NCBI RefSeq assembly: GCF_000961795.1
Contig: NZ_LADU01000135.1
Coordinates: 1-52,825, forward strand
From: Hyphomonas sp. BRH_c22
GTDB lineage: Bacteria; Pseudomonadota; Alphaproteobacteria; Caulobacterales; Hyphomonadaceae
Reading direction: 5' to 3'
Length of the DNA stretch: 52,825 nucleotides
Positions 33,529-40,790 of the stretch are shown here, piece after piece. Every line of letters begins with the position of its first letter. Position 1 is the first letter of the stretch. A model generated the notes under the pieces. That model ran no database searches. It saw only the letters and a list, made by a program, of their open reading frames with translations, and had not been told where the DNA came from. The translations under genes were made by a program, and so were the position numbers.

Positions 33529-35214
33529 ATGTCCCTGAACAAACGCTACTTTGACATGCTTGGTGCCGCCTATGAGGTGCCATCCGAAGCAGGCCGGTTC
33601 GATGCCTTTCTCGAAGCGGCCATGGCCTATTTCTTTGCAGGGAGTGAAAGTGGCGATCTGGCCGAAGATGTCCCGCGCCATGATGGGGATGACGAGATGC
33701 TCGAGACCCATGCCGAACGCATCAGTGCGCTCGTGGAAGCGGCGTCGCAGCGCGAGTCGGCCCAGTCTGAACGGTTTCACGCTGTACTGGATATTTCCGC
33801 ACGTACAGGCCAGGTCTCAGGCAATGCCGCCGCGTCGCAGCTGACCGGCCAAGACTTTCCGTGTCCGCTGGACGAGGTTCCGCTGGATCCTGCAACCCTG
33901 TCGGAAATCCGCCAAGTCATGCGCGCAGCGACGTTCCAGGCGCAGGACCGGATTATCCTCGCCAGTATAGAGACCGCCCAGGCGCGGGCCTGCCTTGCCC
34001 TCATCCAGCGGCCTAAGGACAGCGAAGACATGCTGCAGGTGTCATTGTCCTATGTCGACTGGTCGGCCGGACTGATGGCGCGCCTCGGCGAGGCGTTCGG
34101 CCTGACGGCCAGCGAGACGGAAGTCCTGGAAGGTTATCTCGGAAACCTCAGCCAGAAGGATATTGCCGGCCAGCGCGGACGGTCGCTTGAAACTGTGAAG
34201 GGCCAGTCGAAAAGCATCCTGCGCAAGACCGGCTGCGCCCGCATGTCGGACGTGGTGCAATTATCGGCGAGCATCGCTTACCTGATGCGCCAATTACCGG
34301 AGCGTGAAACGCCGCCCAGTGCCGAAATATGGGAGACGCCCCGGCACGGGCTGTCCAAACTATCGCGCCCCGGCCGGCGCGAACTCGCCTGGTACAAGGT
34401 GGGAAATGGCAATCGGCCCGTTCTGTTCCTGCATGGCTACATTCAGGGCCCCTTCTTCACACAGGCCATGCTGCACGGATTGGCAGCTGCCGACATTCAT
34501 TTCATCGCGCCATCGCGGCCCGGCTTTGGCTATACAAGCCCAAGCCGGTCGCGCGCGGATTTCGACCGCACAGTGGTTGAAGATGCGCTCGCGCTCGTGG
34601 ACCATCTCGGCATCCGTCGGATCAGCCTGTGCATTCACCAGGGCGGCTCGTCCCATGGTTTCCGCATCGCCAGGGCGCTAGGCGACCGCGTCGGCGAACT
34701 GCTGGTCATTGGCGGCGGCGTGCCGATCGATGAAAGTATCCATATCGCGCACATGGACCGGCAGACGCGGTTTGCGGCCATGGCGACACGCCACGCGCCA
34801 TCGGTCATGAAGATGGCGATGAGTCTCGGCCTGCCAGTCTACAAGCGGCGGGGAACGCGCGCCTTTCTGGCGGCGCAATATGCCCGCTCCGAGGGCGACC
34901 TTGCGACGCTTGATGATCCGGAATTGATGAGGGTTCAGGCGGAAGGCCTGTATCATGCGGTCGAGCAGGGTGCGGAGGCGTGGTTGCGCGACGGCGCCGC
35001 AGCCATGGCTGACTGGTCTGTAGACCTTGATGCTGTCACCTGCAGGCAAACCTGGTTGCAGGGGGCAGATTGCAGCATCATTTCGGCCCACGATGTGGCC
35101 GACCACATGGCCCACCGACCCGGCGTGGAATTCCATGTCATCGAGAAGAGCGGAACGGCCATCCTGCATACGGAAACAGCGTTGATTTGCCGCCACCTTG
35201 CCCGTCTCGCTTGA
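33529..35214 (+). CDS. LuxR-type regulator fused to an alpha/beta hydrolase
   Basis: A 561-aa three-part protein. Residues 1-185 look PAS-like (degenerate, ending LQVSLSYVDWSAGLMARLGEAFG). A LuxR/NarL-type helix-turn-helix spans about 191-245 (LTASETEVLEGYLGNLSQKD and RSLETVKGQSKSILRKTG). Residues 285-561 form an alpha/beta hydrolase with the oxyanion segment LFLHGYIQG (near 298), nucleophile elbow G-S-S-H-G (Ser375), candidate Asp522 and His547 (AILHTE), so the triad is intact. A cytosolic transcription factor that binds, and may cleave, a small ester- or lactone-like ligand is inferred. It sits between coaBC and dut, which are normally close. Confidence 0.82.
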   Translation: MSLNKRYFDMLGAAYEVPSEAGRFDAFLEAAMAYFFAGSESGDLAEDVPRHDGDDEMLETHAERISALVEAASQRESAQSERFHAVLDISARTGQVSGNAAASQLTGQDFPCPLDEVPLDPATLSEIRQVMRAATFQAQDRIILASIETAQARACLALIQRPKDSEDMLQVSLSYVDWSAGLMARLGEAFGLTASETEVLEGYLGNLSQKDIAGQRGRSLETVKGQSKSILRKTGCARMSDVVQLSASIAYLMRQLPERETPPSAEIWETPRHGLSKLSRPGRRELAWYKVGNGNRPVLFLHGYIQGPFFTQAMLHGLAAADIHFIAPSRPGFGYTSPSRSRADFDRTVVEDALALVDHLGIRRISLCIHQGGSSHGFRIARALGDRVGELLVIGGGVPIDESIHIAHMDRQTRFAAMATRHAPSVMKMAMSLGLPVYKRRGTRAFLAAQYARSEGDLATLDDPELMRVQAEGLYHAVEQGAEAWLRDGAAAMADWSVDLDAVTCRQTWLQGADCSIISAHDVADHMAHRPGVEFHVIEKSGTAILHTETALICRHLARLA

Positions 35215-35245
35215 CAGATCCCTGCGCTTGCCGCACCCGCGCCGG

Positions 35246-35731
35246 ATGATCATTCGTCCCTACACACCCGCTGACCTCGCCGCGCTCCACGTTATCAACC
35301 AGGCCGGTGTGCCCGGTGTGGGTGACGAGACGCCCGAAACGCTCGGCAAGTGGCTCAGCCTGCATGATGCGCGTGTCGCCGAGGTTTCTGGCGCGCCTGT
35401 CGGGTTCATCAATCTGCTGCCGCCCGGCATGATGGAATATACGAGTGCCAACCTGCGCTGGCTGGAGGCATGGGGCGATGATTTCATCTATGTCGACCGG
35501 ATTGCCATCTCTGAATCAGTCCGGGGGCAGGGGATCGGCGCAGCCCTTTATGGCGCGGCATTCCACGCCTATGCCGGGACGACGCCGTGGATCACGTGCG
35601 AAGTGAACCTGCGCCCGCCCAATCCCGGTTCGCTGCGCTTCCATGACAGGCTCGGCTTCCGTGAGATCGGACGGCGCAGCTACGCTGACGACACCAAGGA
35701 AGTCGTTTACCTGGCGCGCGCCCTGCCTTGA
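35246..35731 (+). CDS. GNAT family N-acetyltransferase
   Basis: A 161-aa GNAT with VDRIAISESVRGQGIGAALY as the acetyl-CoA-binding strand-loop and CEVNLRPPNPGSLRFHDRLGF as the C-terminal motif (in parts), typical of RimI-like relatives. The ATG at 35246 is chosen over one at 35198, which would overlap the upstream fusion gene. It starts 31 bases after the LuxR-hydrolase stop and may be co-transcribed with it. The substrate is unknown. Confidence 0.85.
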   Translation: MIIRPYTPADLAALHVINQAGVPGVGDETPETLGKWLSLHDARVAEVSGAPVGFINLLPPGMMEYTSANLRWLEAWGDDFIYVDRIAISESVRGQGIGAALYGAAFHAYAGTTPWITCEVNLRPPNPGSLRFHDRLGFREIGRRSYADDTKEVVYLARALP

Positions 35732-35764
35732 CTCGGGCCTGCGACTCAAACACGGCTGCTGGCC

Positions 35765-36220
35765 ATGAAAAACGTTCCTGTAAGTGTCTGCCCGCTACCG
35801 CATTTCGAAGGCCTCAGCCTGCCCGCTTATGAAACCTCCGGCTCGGCCGGCATGGACGTGCGCGCTGCCGTGCCAGACACTGAACCGATGGTGCTCATGC
35901 CCGGTGCGCGGGCCATGGTGCCCACCGGGCTCAGCGTTGCAATTCCCGAAGGCTACGAAATCCAGGTGCGTCCGCGCTCCGGCCTGGCAGCCAAGCATGG
36001 CATCACCTGTCTTAATACACCGGGCACGATCGACAGCGACTATCGCGGTGAAATCAAGGTCATCCTGATCAATCTCGGCGACACGCCTTTCACGATTGCC
36101 CGGGGTGAGCGGATTGCCCAGCTGGTTCTGGCGCCGGTGACACAACTCGGATGGAAGAAAGTCGACAGTCTCGACGAGACAGGCCGCGGGGCTGGCGGAT
36201 TCGGGTCAACCGGGCAATAA
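35765..36220 (+). CDS. dut: dUTP diphosphatase (dUTPase)
   Basis: Hydrolyses dUTP to dUMP, keeping uracil out of DNA and feeding thymidylate synthesis. All five motifs of the trimeric enzyme are present in 151 aa: [42 protein letters not shown] and [10 protein letters not shown]. In many alphaproteobacteria it directly follows coaBC; here two genes lie between. Confidence 0.96.
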   Translation: MKNVPVSVCPLPHFEGLSLPAYETSGSAGMDVRAAVPDTEPMVLMPGARAMVPTGLSVAIPEGYEIQVRPRSGLAAKHGITCLNTPGTIDSDYRGEIKVILINLGDTPFTIARGERIAQLVLAPVTQLGWKKVDSLDETGRGAGGFGSTGQ

Positions 36221-36252
36221 TGGGTCTTGCAATGGGCTGTAACTTGCCCATA

Positions 36253-36267
36253 TATCGAATATCGATA
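36253..36267. promoter_or_regulatory. TATCGA-ATA-TCGATA palindrome
   Basis: A perfect six-base inverted repeat with a three-base spacer lies 20 bases ahead of the small PspB-like gene, in an AT-rich patch where a -10 region could be. It may be an operator. The regulator is unknown. Confidence 0.4.
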
Positions 36268-36287
36268 ATGCTTGGAGGCGCTAAAAA

Positions 36288-36518
36288 ATGGATCCATTTC
36301 AGATGGTCGTGATCATCGTACTGATTTCAGTCGGTGCGGGCGTACTCAAGAATTATTTTAAGATGAAAGAGAACCAGCAGGCCGATGCGGCATCTGACAA
36401 GGATGTGCAGCGCATGAAGGCCGACATTGAACGGCTCAAGGAGCGGGTTCACGTGCTCGAAAAGATCGTCACGGACAATGACCGCCACCTGGCCGACGAG
36501 ATCCGCAAGCTCGCCTGA
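36288..36518 (+). CDS. Small membrane protein with PspB-like layout
   Basis: A 76-aa protein with one N-terminal transmembrane helix (residues 5-23), then a charged amphipathic coiled coil (MKADIERLKERVHVLEKIV) and DNDRHLADEIRKL. This is the PspB layout, and the coiled-coil wording resembles PspB of other proteobacteria, but the true pspB is in the psp operon 29 kb away. A strong GGAGG lies nine bases before the ATG. It may tune the Psp response; this is inference. Confidence 0.7.
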   Translation: MDPFQMVVIIVLISVGAGVLKNYFKMKENQQADAASDKDVQRMKADIERLKERVHVLEKIVTDNDRHLADEIRKLA

Positions 36519-36561
36519 TCCGGACTGTTAGCGGGCAAGCGCCGCAAACGGAAGTCTTCGC

Positions 36562-37908
36562 CTAGATAAGCGCGTCGCCGTCGCGGGCGAACTTCGCCAG
36601 CAGATAGGCGTCCGTGTCCTCGATCGTTTCGAGTTTCCCGAAGGCAAAGGCGTCGCGGTCGAGCACAAGATCGCGCGGGCGCAATTCGCGGCTGATCTCC
36701 AGTCCCTCCAGCGTGCGGGCGCGCGAGAAGGCTACATAGGCCTGTCCGTGGGCAAACATGCCGCTGTCAAAGTCGATGAACACCTTGTCCAGCGTCAGGC
36801 CCTGCGCCTTGTGGATTGTCACGGCATAGGCCAGCCGCAGCGGCATCTGCTTGAATGTGCCGACAACCTCGCGCTTCACCTTCTTGGTTTCCGGGTCGAG
36901 TTCGTAGCGATACTTCTCCCAGGCCGATGGCTCGATCTCATAGGCATGGCCATTCATCGACACGATCACGCCCTTGCCGGAGAACCCCTCCACGATGGCA
37001 AGCGATCCGTTCACCCAGCGCCCTTCCGGGTCGTTGCGGATCAGCATCACGCGGGCGCCTTCCTTCAGCTCAAGGTCGGCTTCGGTCGGGAAGGATTTCT
37101 CGTCGAACTGTCCCTGGACCTCGGCGGGAAAAATCTTCGGCTTTGTCGTCAGTCCGGCGAGACGGGCCTGGTTGATCCGGTTGGCATTGGCATTGTTGGG
37201 CGTCAGCACGACATGCGTTTCAGAAGCATCGACGGCGCTGCGAGATGAGACGAGGCTGCGCAGGACAGCTTCATCCATCGGCGTGACGCGGCCGGTTCTG
37301 AGGGCGCCAAGCAATGCCAGAAAACGCGGGTCTTCCTGCCGGAACACGTGTTTCAGTGCCAACAGGGCGAACTCGGCCTCCTTGAAGGCGGGCGCATTGT
37401 GAAAATAGCTGCCGCCATAACGCTGCTCCAGGATGGGGGCTTCGCTGCCCGACACAACGGGCGGCAGCTGGTGCAGGTCGCCCGACAGGATCATCCGTAC
37501 ACCGCCAAAGGGGCGTTTCGAGGCGCGGTTCAGTTTCAGGCTGCGGTCAATCGCATCCAGCATGTCGGCGCGCACCATCGAGATCTCGTCAATGACCACC
37601 GTTTCAACGGCCTTGATCAGGCGGGTGGAGCGCAGGCGCTTGATGTCGGCCGGCTCCACCAGGCGTGGCGGCAATTTGAAGAAGGAATGGATCGTCTGCC
37701 CGCCCGCATTCATGGCGGCCACCCCTGTCGGGGCGAGGACGACCGCCTTGTCGCCCGCTGCAGCCAGGAACTTGCGCAGCATCGTGGTCTTGCCGGTCCC
37801 GGCGCGCCCGGTAAGGAACAGGTTGCCCTGGGCCCCGGCGCCGGAAGCGACCCATTTGGCGGGCGCGGCATAGAGCGTTTCAGGGTCGGCGGCAGGCGTC
37901 TCGGTCAT
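36562..37908 (-). CDS. Pif1-like DNA helicase (SF1B)
   Basis: A 448-aa 5'-3' helicase of the Pif1/RecD2 branch. Walker A is GRAGTGKTT (residues 34-42). Others are APTGVAAMNAGGQTIHSFF (motif Ia), VIDEISMVRADMLDAID (Walker B), SGDLHQLPPV (motif III) and the C-terminal VTIHKAQGLTLDKV and YVAFSRAR (motifs V-VI). Pif1 helicases unwind G-quadruplexes and forked DNA. The ATG at 37908 (MTETPAADPE) is used; upstream sequence in frame has no good start. It is divergent from the 38032 gene. Confidence 0.88.
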   Translation of the reverse strand: MTETPAADPETLYAAPAKWVASGAGAQGNLFLTGRAGTGKTTMLRKFLAAAGDKAVVLAPTGVAAMNAGGQTIHSFFKLPPRLVEPADIKRLRSTRLIKAVETVVIDEISMVRADMLDAIDRSLKLNRASKRPFGGVRMILSGDLHQLPPVVSGSEAPILEQRYGGSYFHNAPAFKEAEFALLALKHVFRQEDPRFLALLGALRTGRVTPMDEAVLRSLVSSRSAVDASETHVVLTPNNANANRINQARLAGLTTKPKIFPAEVQGQFDEKSFPTEADLELKEGARVMLIRNDPEGRWVNGSLAIVEGFSGKGVIVSMNGHAYEIEPSAWEKYRYELDPETKKVKREVVGTFKQMPLRLAYAVTIHKAQGLTLDKVFIDFDSGMFAHGQAYVAFSRARTLEGLEISRELRPRDLVLDRDAFAFGKLETIEDTDAYLLAKFARDGDALI

Positions 37909-37972
37909 GCTCCCGCTTAGCGAGGTTTTCCGGCCATGGCGAGTGCTGGCTGCGCCCATGCACCAGGCTCGC

Positions 37973-38013
37973 TTGACACAATGCAATATTCAAACTACTT
38001 TGAATTACAAAGT
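37973..38013 (+). promoter_or_regulatory. Promoter with overlapping winged-helix operator
   Basis: TTGACA (37973-37978), 17 bases, TACTTT (37996-38001) form a promoter. The palindrome ACTTTG-N5-CAAAGT (37997-38013) covers the -10 box, and TTCAAA-N4-TTTGAA overlaps it. The operon it drives ends with a winged-helix regulator, so autoregulation by repression is likely. Confidence 0.7.
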
Positions 38014-38031
38014 TTATTTTGGAGTCTCAAC

Positions 38032-38655
38032 ATGAGCCAGCAATCCCTTACAGACGACCTTGCCTATCTGCGTCACATGGCCGAAGCAGGCAGGAATGCG
38101 CCGCTGCTTGGCGGCCGGTTTCTCAGCTGGTGGGGCGGTGTCACCACATTGGCCTATCTCGGCCATTATACCATTGCCGAGGGCCTGCTCGGCCTGCCGT
38201 CCAGCGCCTTTGCCTGGATGTGGAGCGCCTACGTGGTCATAGGCTTTGGCGGTTTCAAACTGCTGCAGCGGACCTTCCCGCCCAGCAAGCCGGGCGCGGC
38301 CTCGACCGGAAACCGGGTCTCGGGCCTTGTCTGGATGGGTGCGGGCATGGTGCTCTTTGCCTATTTTGCAGGCGCCGTGCTTCGCTCATTCGTTGATGGC
38401 AGCACGAGCGCCGCCTTTATCTGGTCGGTCCCCGTCGTTCTCGCCGTCTACGGCCTGTCGCAGCTGACGTCAGGCCTCATCTCGGGCAACCGCGTCCTCA
38501 CGCTGGCCGGCTGGGGTGCCATTGCCAGCGTTGCAGGCGCCGTGTTCCTGGCCAGCACGAATCTGGTCTGGCTACTTGGCGCGGCCGTTGCAGGCCTTAC
38601 CGTCTTCCTGCCGGGCGTGATTCTATTGCGCAACGAGCCCTCCGAGACGGTGTGA
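38032..38655 (+). CDS. Membrane protein paired with a winged-helix regulator
   Basis: A 207-aa protein with a short cytoplasmic start (residues 1-30) and six likely transmembrane helices, the first around FLSWWGGVTTLAYLGHY and the last LGAAVAGLTVFLPGVILL. The function is unknown. GGAG lies eight bases before the ATG. The regulator gene follows seven bases later, and the operator at 37997-38013 lies just upstream. Such regulator/membrane-protein pairs are common, but their signal is unknown. Confidence 0.8.
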   Translation: MSQQSLTDDLAYLRHMAEAGRNAPLLGGRFLSWWGGVTTLAYLGHYTIAEGLLGLPSSAFAWMWSAYVVIGFGGFKLLQRTFPPSKPGAASTGNRVSGLVWMGAGMVLFAYFAGAVLRSFVDGSTSAAFIWSVPVVLAVYGLSQLTSGLISGNRVLTLAGWGAIASVAGAVFLASTNLVWLLGAAVAGLTVFLPGVILLRNEPSETV

Positions 38656-38662
38656 TCCTGCA

Positions 38663-38974
38663 ATGCCCAGCGACAATCCGTTTGACCACAATGATATCGA
38701 TGATGTCATCCATGGCCGCCTCCGGCTCGGCATCATGGCCTACCTCACCTCGGTCAGCCCTGCCGTCTTCGGCGAGCTCAAGGAAAAGGTCGGCGCGACG
38801 GATGGCAACCTCTCGACCCATTTGCGCAAGCTTGAGGAGGCAGGCTATGTCCGCATCGAGAAGCGCTTTGTCGGCAAGCGGCCACAGACGCGGGTTTTTC
38901 TCACGGATGAAGGCCGGGCCGGCTGGCTCGCCTGGCTCGGCCGGATGCAGTCCCTCATGCGGGCCGCTGAATAG
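38663..38974 (+). CDS. Winged-helix transcriptional regulator (HTH_34/ArsR-like)
   Basis: A 103-aa single-domain winged helix: HGRLRLGIMAYLTSVSPAVF, LKEKVGATDGNLSTHLRKLE (recognition helix) and the wing YVRIEKRFVGKRPQTRVFLT with DEGRAGWLAWL. This is the small family usually labelled winged helix DNA-binding or transcriptional regulator. It probably represses its own operon through the ACTTTG-N5-CAAAGT site. Confidence 0.88.
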   Translation: MPSDNPFDHNDIDDVIHGRLRLGIMAYLTSVSPAVFGELKEKVGATDGNLSTHLRKLEEAGYVRIEKRFVGKRPQTRVFLTDEGRAGWLAWLGRMQSLMRAAE

Positions 38975-38983
38975 GTTGTCCCG

Positions 38984-39430
38984 TCAAGGGCTGATAAGGC
39001 GAACCTGCTGTCCCGGGCGCATGGGCTTGGCATCGACCACCACCTGCCAGCCCATCTTTTCATAGGCCCGGCGCGCCGCCACGTTCTGCATGTCGACATC
39101 AAGGATCAGGGGTTTGGCCGCTTCGCTGCGGGCGATTTCAAGCAGGCCGCGTCCGACGCCGCACAGGCGCCAGTCTTCCTGCACGAACAGATGGTCAACA
39201 TAGCCGTTGCGCACCTGCACGGTCAGGAATCCGACCACGCCGGCAGAAGGCTCCGCGGCCACCAATGCGCGGGAAGCCACGAAGGCGTTCTGCAGGGCAG
39301 GTAGATAGGCCTGTGTTTCGCTACGCCATGGAAAGGCCCGCAGGCAATCGCTGAAAATACGCAGGCAGGGGATGCGGTCGTTCCGTGTGAACGGCCTGAT
39401 TGTCCATCCGGCTCCGGCATGCTTGTACAT
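38984..39430 (-). CDS. GNAT family N-acetyltransferase
   Basis: A 148-aa GNAT: VDHLFVQEDWRLCGVGRGLL is the CoA-binding segment (R-x-x-G-x-G/A replaced by RLCGVG) and LDVDMQNVAARRAYEKMGW the C-terminal motif. The ATG at 39430 has no good ribosome site, so the start is uncertain; the frame continues antisense into the next gene and is not believed. It is convergent with the winged-helix gene, nine bases apart. Confidence 0.78.
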   Translation of the reverse strand: MYKHAGAGWTIRPFTRNDRIPCLRIFSDCLRAFPWRSETQAYLPALQNAFVASRALVAAEPSAGVVGFLTVQVRNGYVDHLFVQEDWRLCGVGRGLLEIARSEAAKPLILDVDMQNVAARRAYEKMGWQVVVDAKPMRPGQQVRLISP

Positions 39431-39486
39431 GTGAAGCAGGGTAAGCGGAGGCGGCGGGATCGTCCAGCCGGAAGGTGCGGCAGGCC

Positions 39487-40710
39487 TCAGTCTTTGGTGC
39501 ACTGCTTCAGTTTGAGGCCGCCCGCGCCATTGATCGATTGCATGAGCCCCATTGAGACGAAATTGTTGAAATGGGTCTCGATCACGGTCTCCTTGGCTTG
39601 GGCAATGGCTTTTGCCTTGAGGACCGGATCCATGTTGCGCGATTCGATATCGTCCATGATGGCATTGCTCAACTGGTTGACCTGCCCAGCGCCATTGCGA
39701 GCGGACTCCTCGTCCCATTCGCCGCCATCCTCGGCCAGTACAATGTAGGGATCATCATCGGTCTCATACATCATGCTACGGAACAGCAGGATCCAGCCCA
39801 CGCGGTCCGGCCTGCCGAGGCGGAATTTCTCCGCGAACATCACCTCATGGGTCATTGACCCGAACGCGCCATCGGTCACTTTCGATTTGACGAGTGCGTC
39901 GCCGGTCTTGAGTGAAAGCCCCAGCATCTCGCATGTCGCGTCACCGATCACGCTGAACCGGGTGATATCGCCAACAGCCGCCAGAAACTCCTGTTTCTCC
40001 TTGATTTGCTGGGCGGCCACGGCCTTGCCGAAGGCCTCAGTGGTCTCGATCAGCGTCTTGACTGTCGCTGCATTGCCTTCCAGTTCCGGCGGAACCGGCC
40101 GGCACGGCTTGCCGTTTGACGGGCGCTCCCGGCAGGCCAGCGCCACGGTCTTGTCGGCCAGTGTTTCCAGCGGGTTGCCAACTTCCCAATAGCCATAACC
40201 CTTGAACTCCCGGATGTGCGCGATCTCCTTGTCGAGCGCCGCGCGCTCCTCCGGCGTATAGCGGAACACCTCGCCCCAGCGCAGGCTGCCCAGCACGTCG
40301 ACATGCGCTATCATGCGCCAGTACTGGTCCATCACGAACATCTTGATCTGGTGCTGTTGCGGCAGGTCCTTGCCGTCAGGCTGCTTGCAGGCAAAACCGC
40401 TGACACTGGCAGCAGACGCCGCAAGTCCGGCGTCCACCTGTTCACGCATTTCGGGCGCCACTATCGATTTCAGGTCGGCGGCCTTGATGGCCAGCATTGA
40501 TTCCGCCGCGAGTACATGTAGCGGTTCGTTCCAGTTGCATTTCTTTGCTGCCGCCGTGATCTGCGCGGCGTTGGACAGGTCCGCCATGATGGCATTCGGA
40601 TTTGGTGGTGCGGCTGGCGTGCTGCCCGGAGGAGGTGCCTGGGTGAAAGCTGGCGCTGTCATGAGAGACAGGCACATGGCGGCCCCAAAAAACTTCACAT
40701 AACGCATCAT
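39487..40710 (-). CDS. Secreted six-cysteine protein of unknown function
   Basis: A 407-aa protein with a Sec signal peptide (cleavage near residue 23, AFTQA), then a Pro-rich linker (APPPGSTPAAPPNPN). The helical mature part carries six spaced Cys residues (KKCNW, FACKQ, LACRE, KPCRP, ATCEM, KQCTK) that could form three disulfides. No family is recognised. AGGGGG lies eight bases before the ATG. The palindrome at 40771-40784 in its promoter region matches the one ahead of the LuxR-hydrolase gene. A periplasmic or outer location is likely. Confidence 0.75.
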   Translation of the reverse strand: MMRYVKFFGAAMCLSLMTAPAFTQAPPPGSTPAAPPNPNAIMADLSNAAQITAAAKKCNWNEPLHVLAAESMLAIKAADLKSIVAPEMREQVDAGLAASAASVSGFACKQPDGKDLPQQHQIKMFVMDQYWRMIAHVDVLGSLRWGEVFRYTPEERAALDKEIAHIREFKGYGYWEVGNPLETLADKTVALACRERPSNGKPCRPVPPELEGNAATVKTLIETTEAFGKAVAAQQIKEKQEFLAAVGDITRFSVIGDATCEMLGLSLKTGDALVKSKVTDGAFGSMTHEVMFAEKFRLGRPDRVGWILLFRSMMYETDDDPYIVLAEDGGEWDEESARNGAGQVNQLSNAIMDDIESRNMDPVLKAKAIAQAKETVIETHFNNFVSMGLMQSINGAGGLKLKQCTKD

Positions 40711-40770
40711 CGAAACGCCCCCTGAATTTGCTCAGTCAGGAGTCTATTCGTGTTCCGGGCAGGGATGCGA

Positions 40771-40787
40771 CCCCCCCAGGGGGGATG
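40771..40787 (-). promoter_or_regulatory. C/G palindrome upstream of the secreted-protein gene
   Basis: Seven C, one A, six G, then ATG. Its last 16 bases differ from the element at 33419-33434 at a single position. It lies in the 80-base gap between lpdA and the secreted-protein gene, four bases from the lpdA stop, and is likely part of the secreted-protein promoter. Confidence 0.45.
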
Positions 40788-40790
40788 TGC

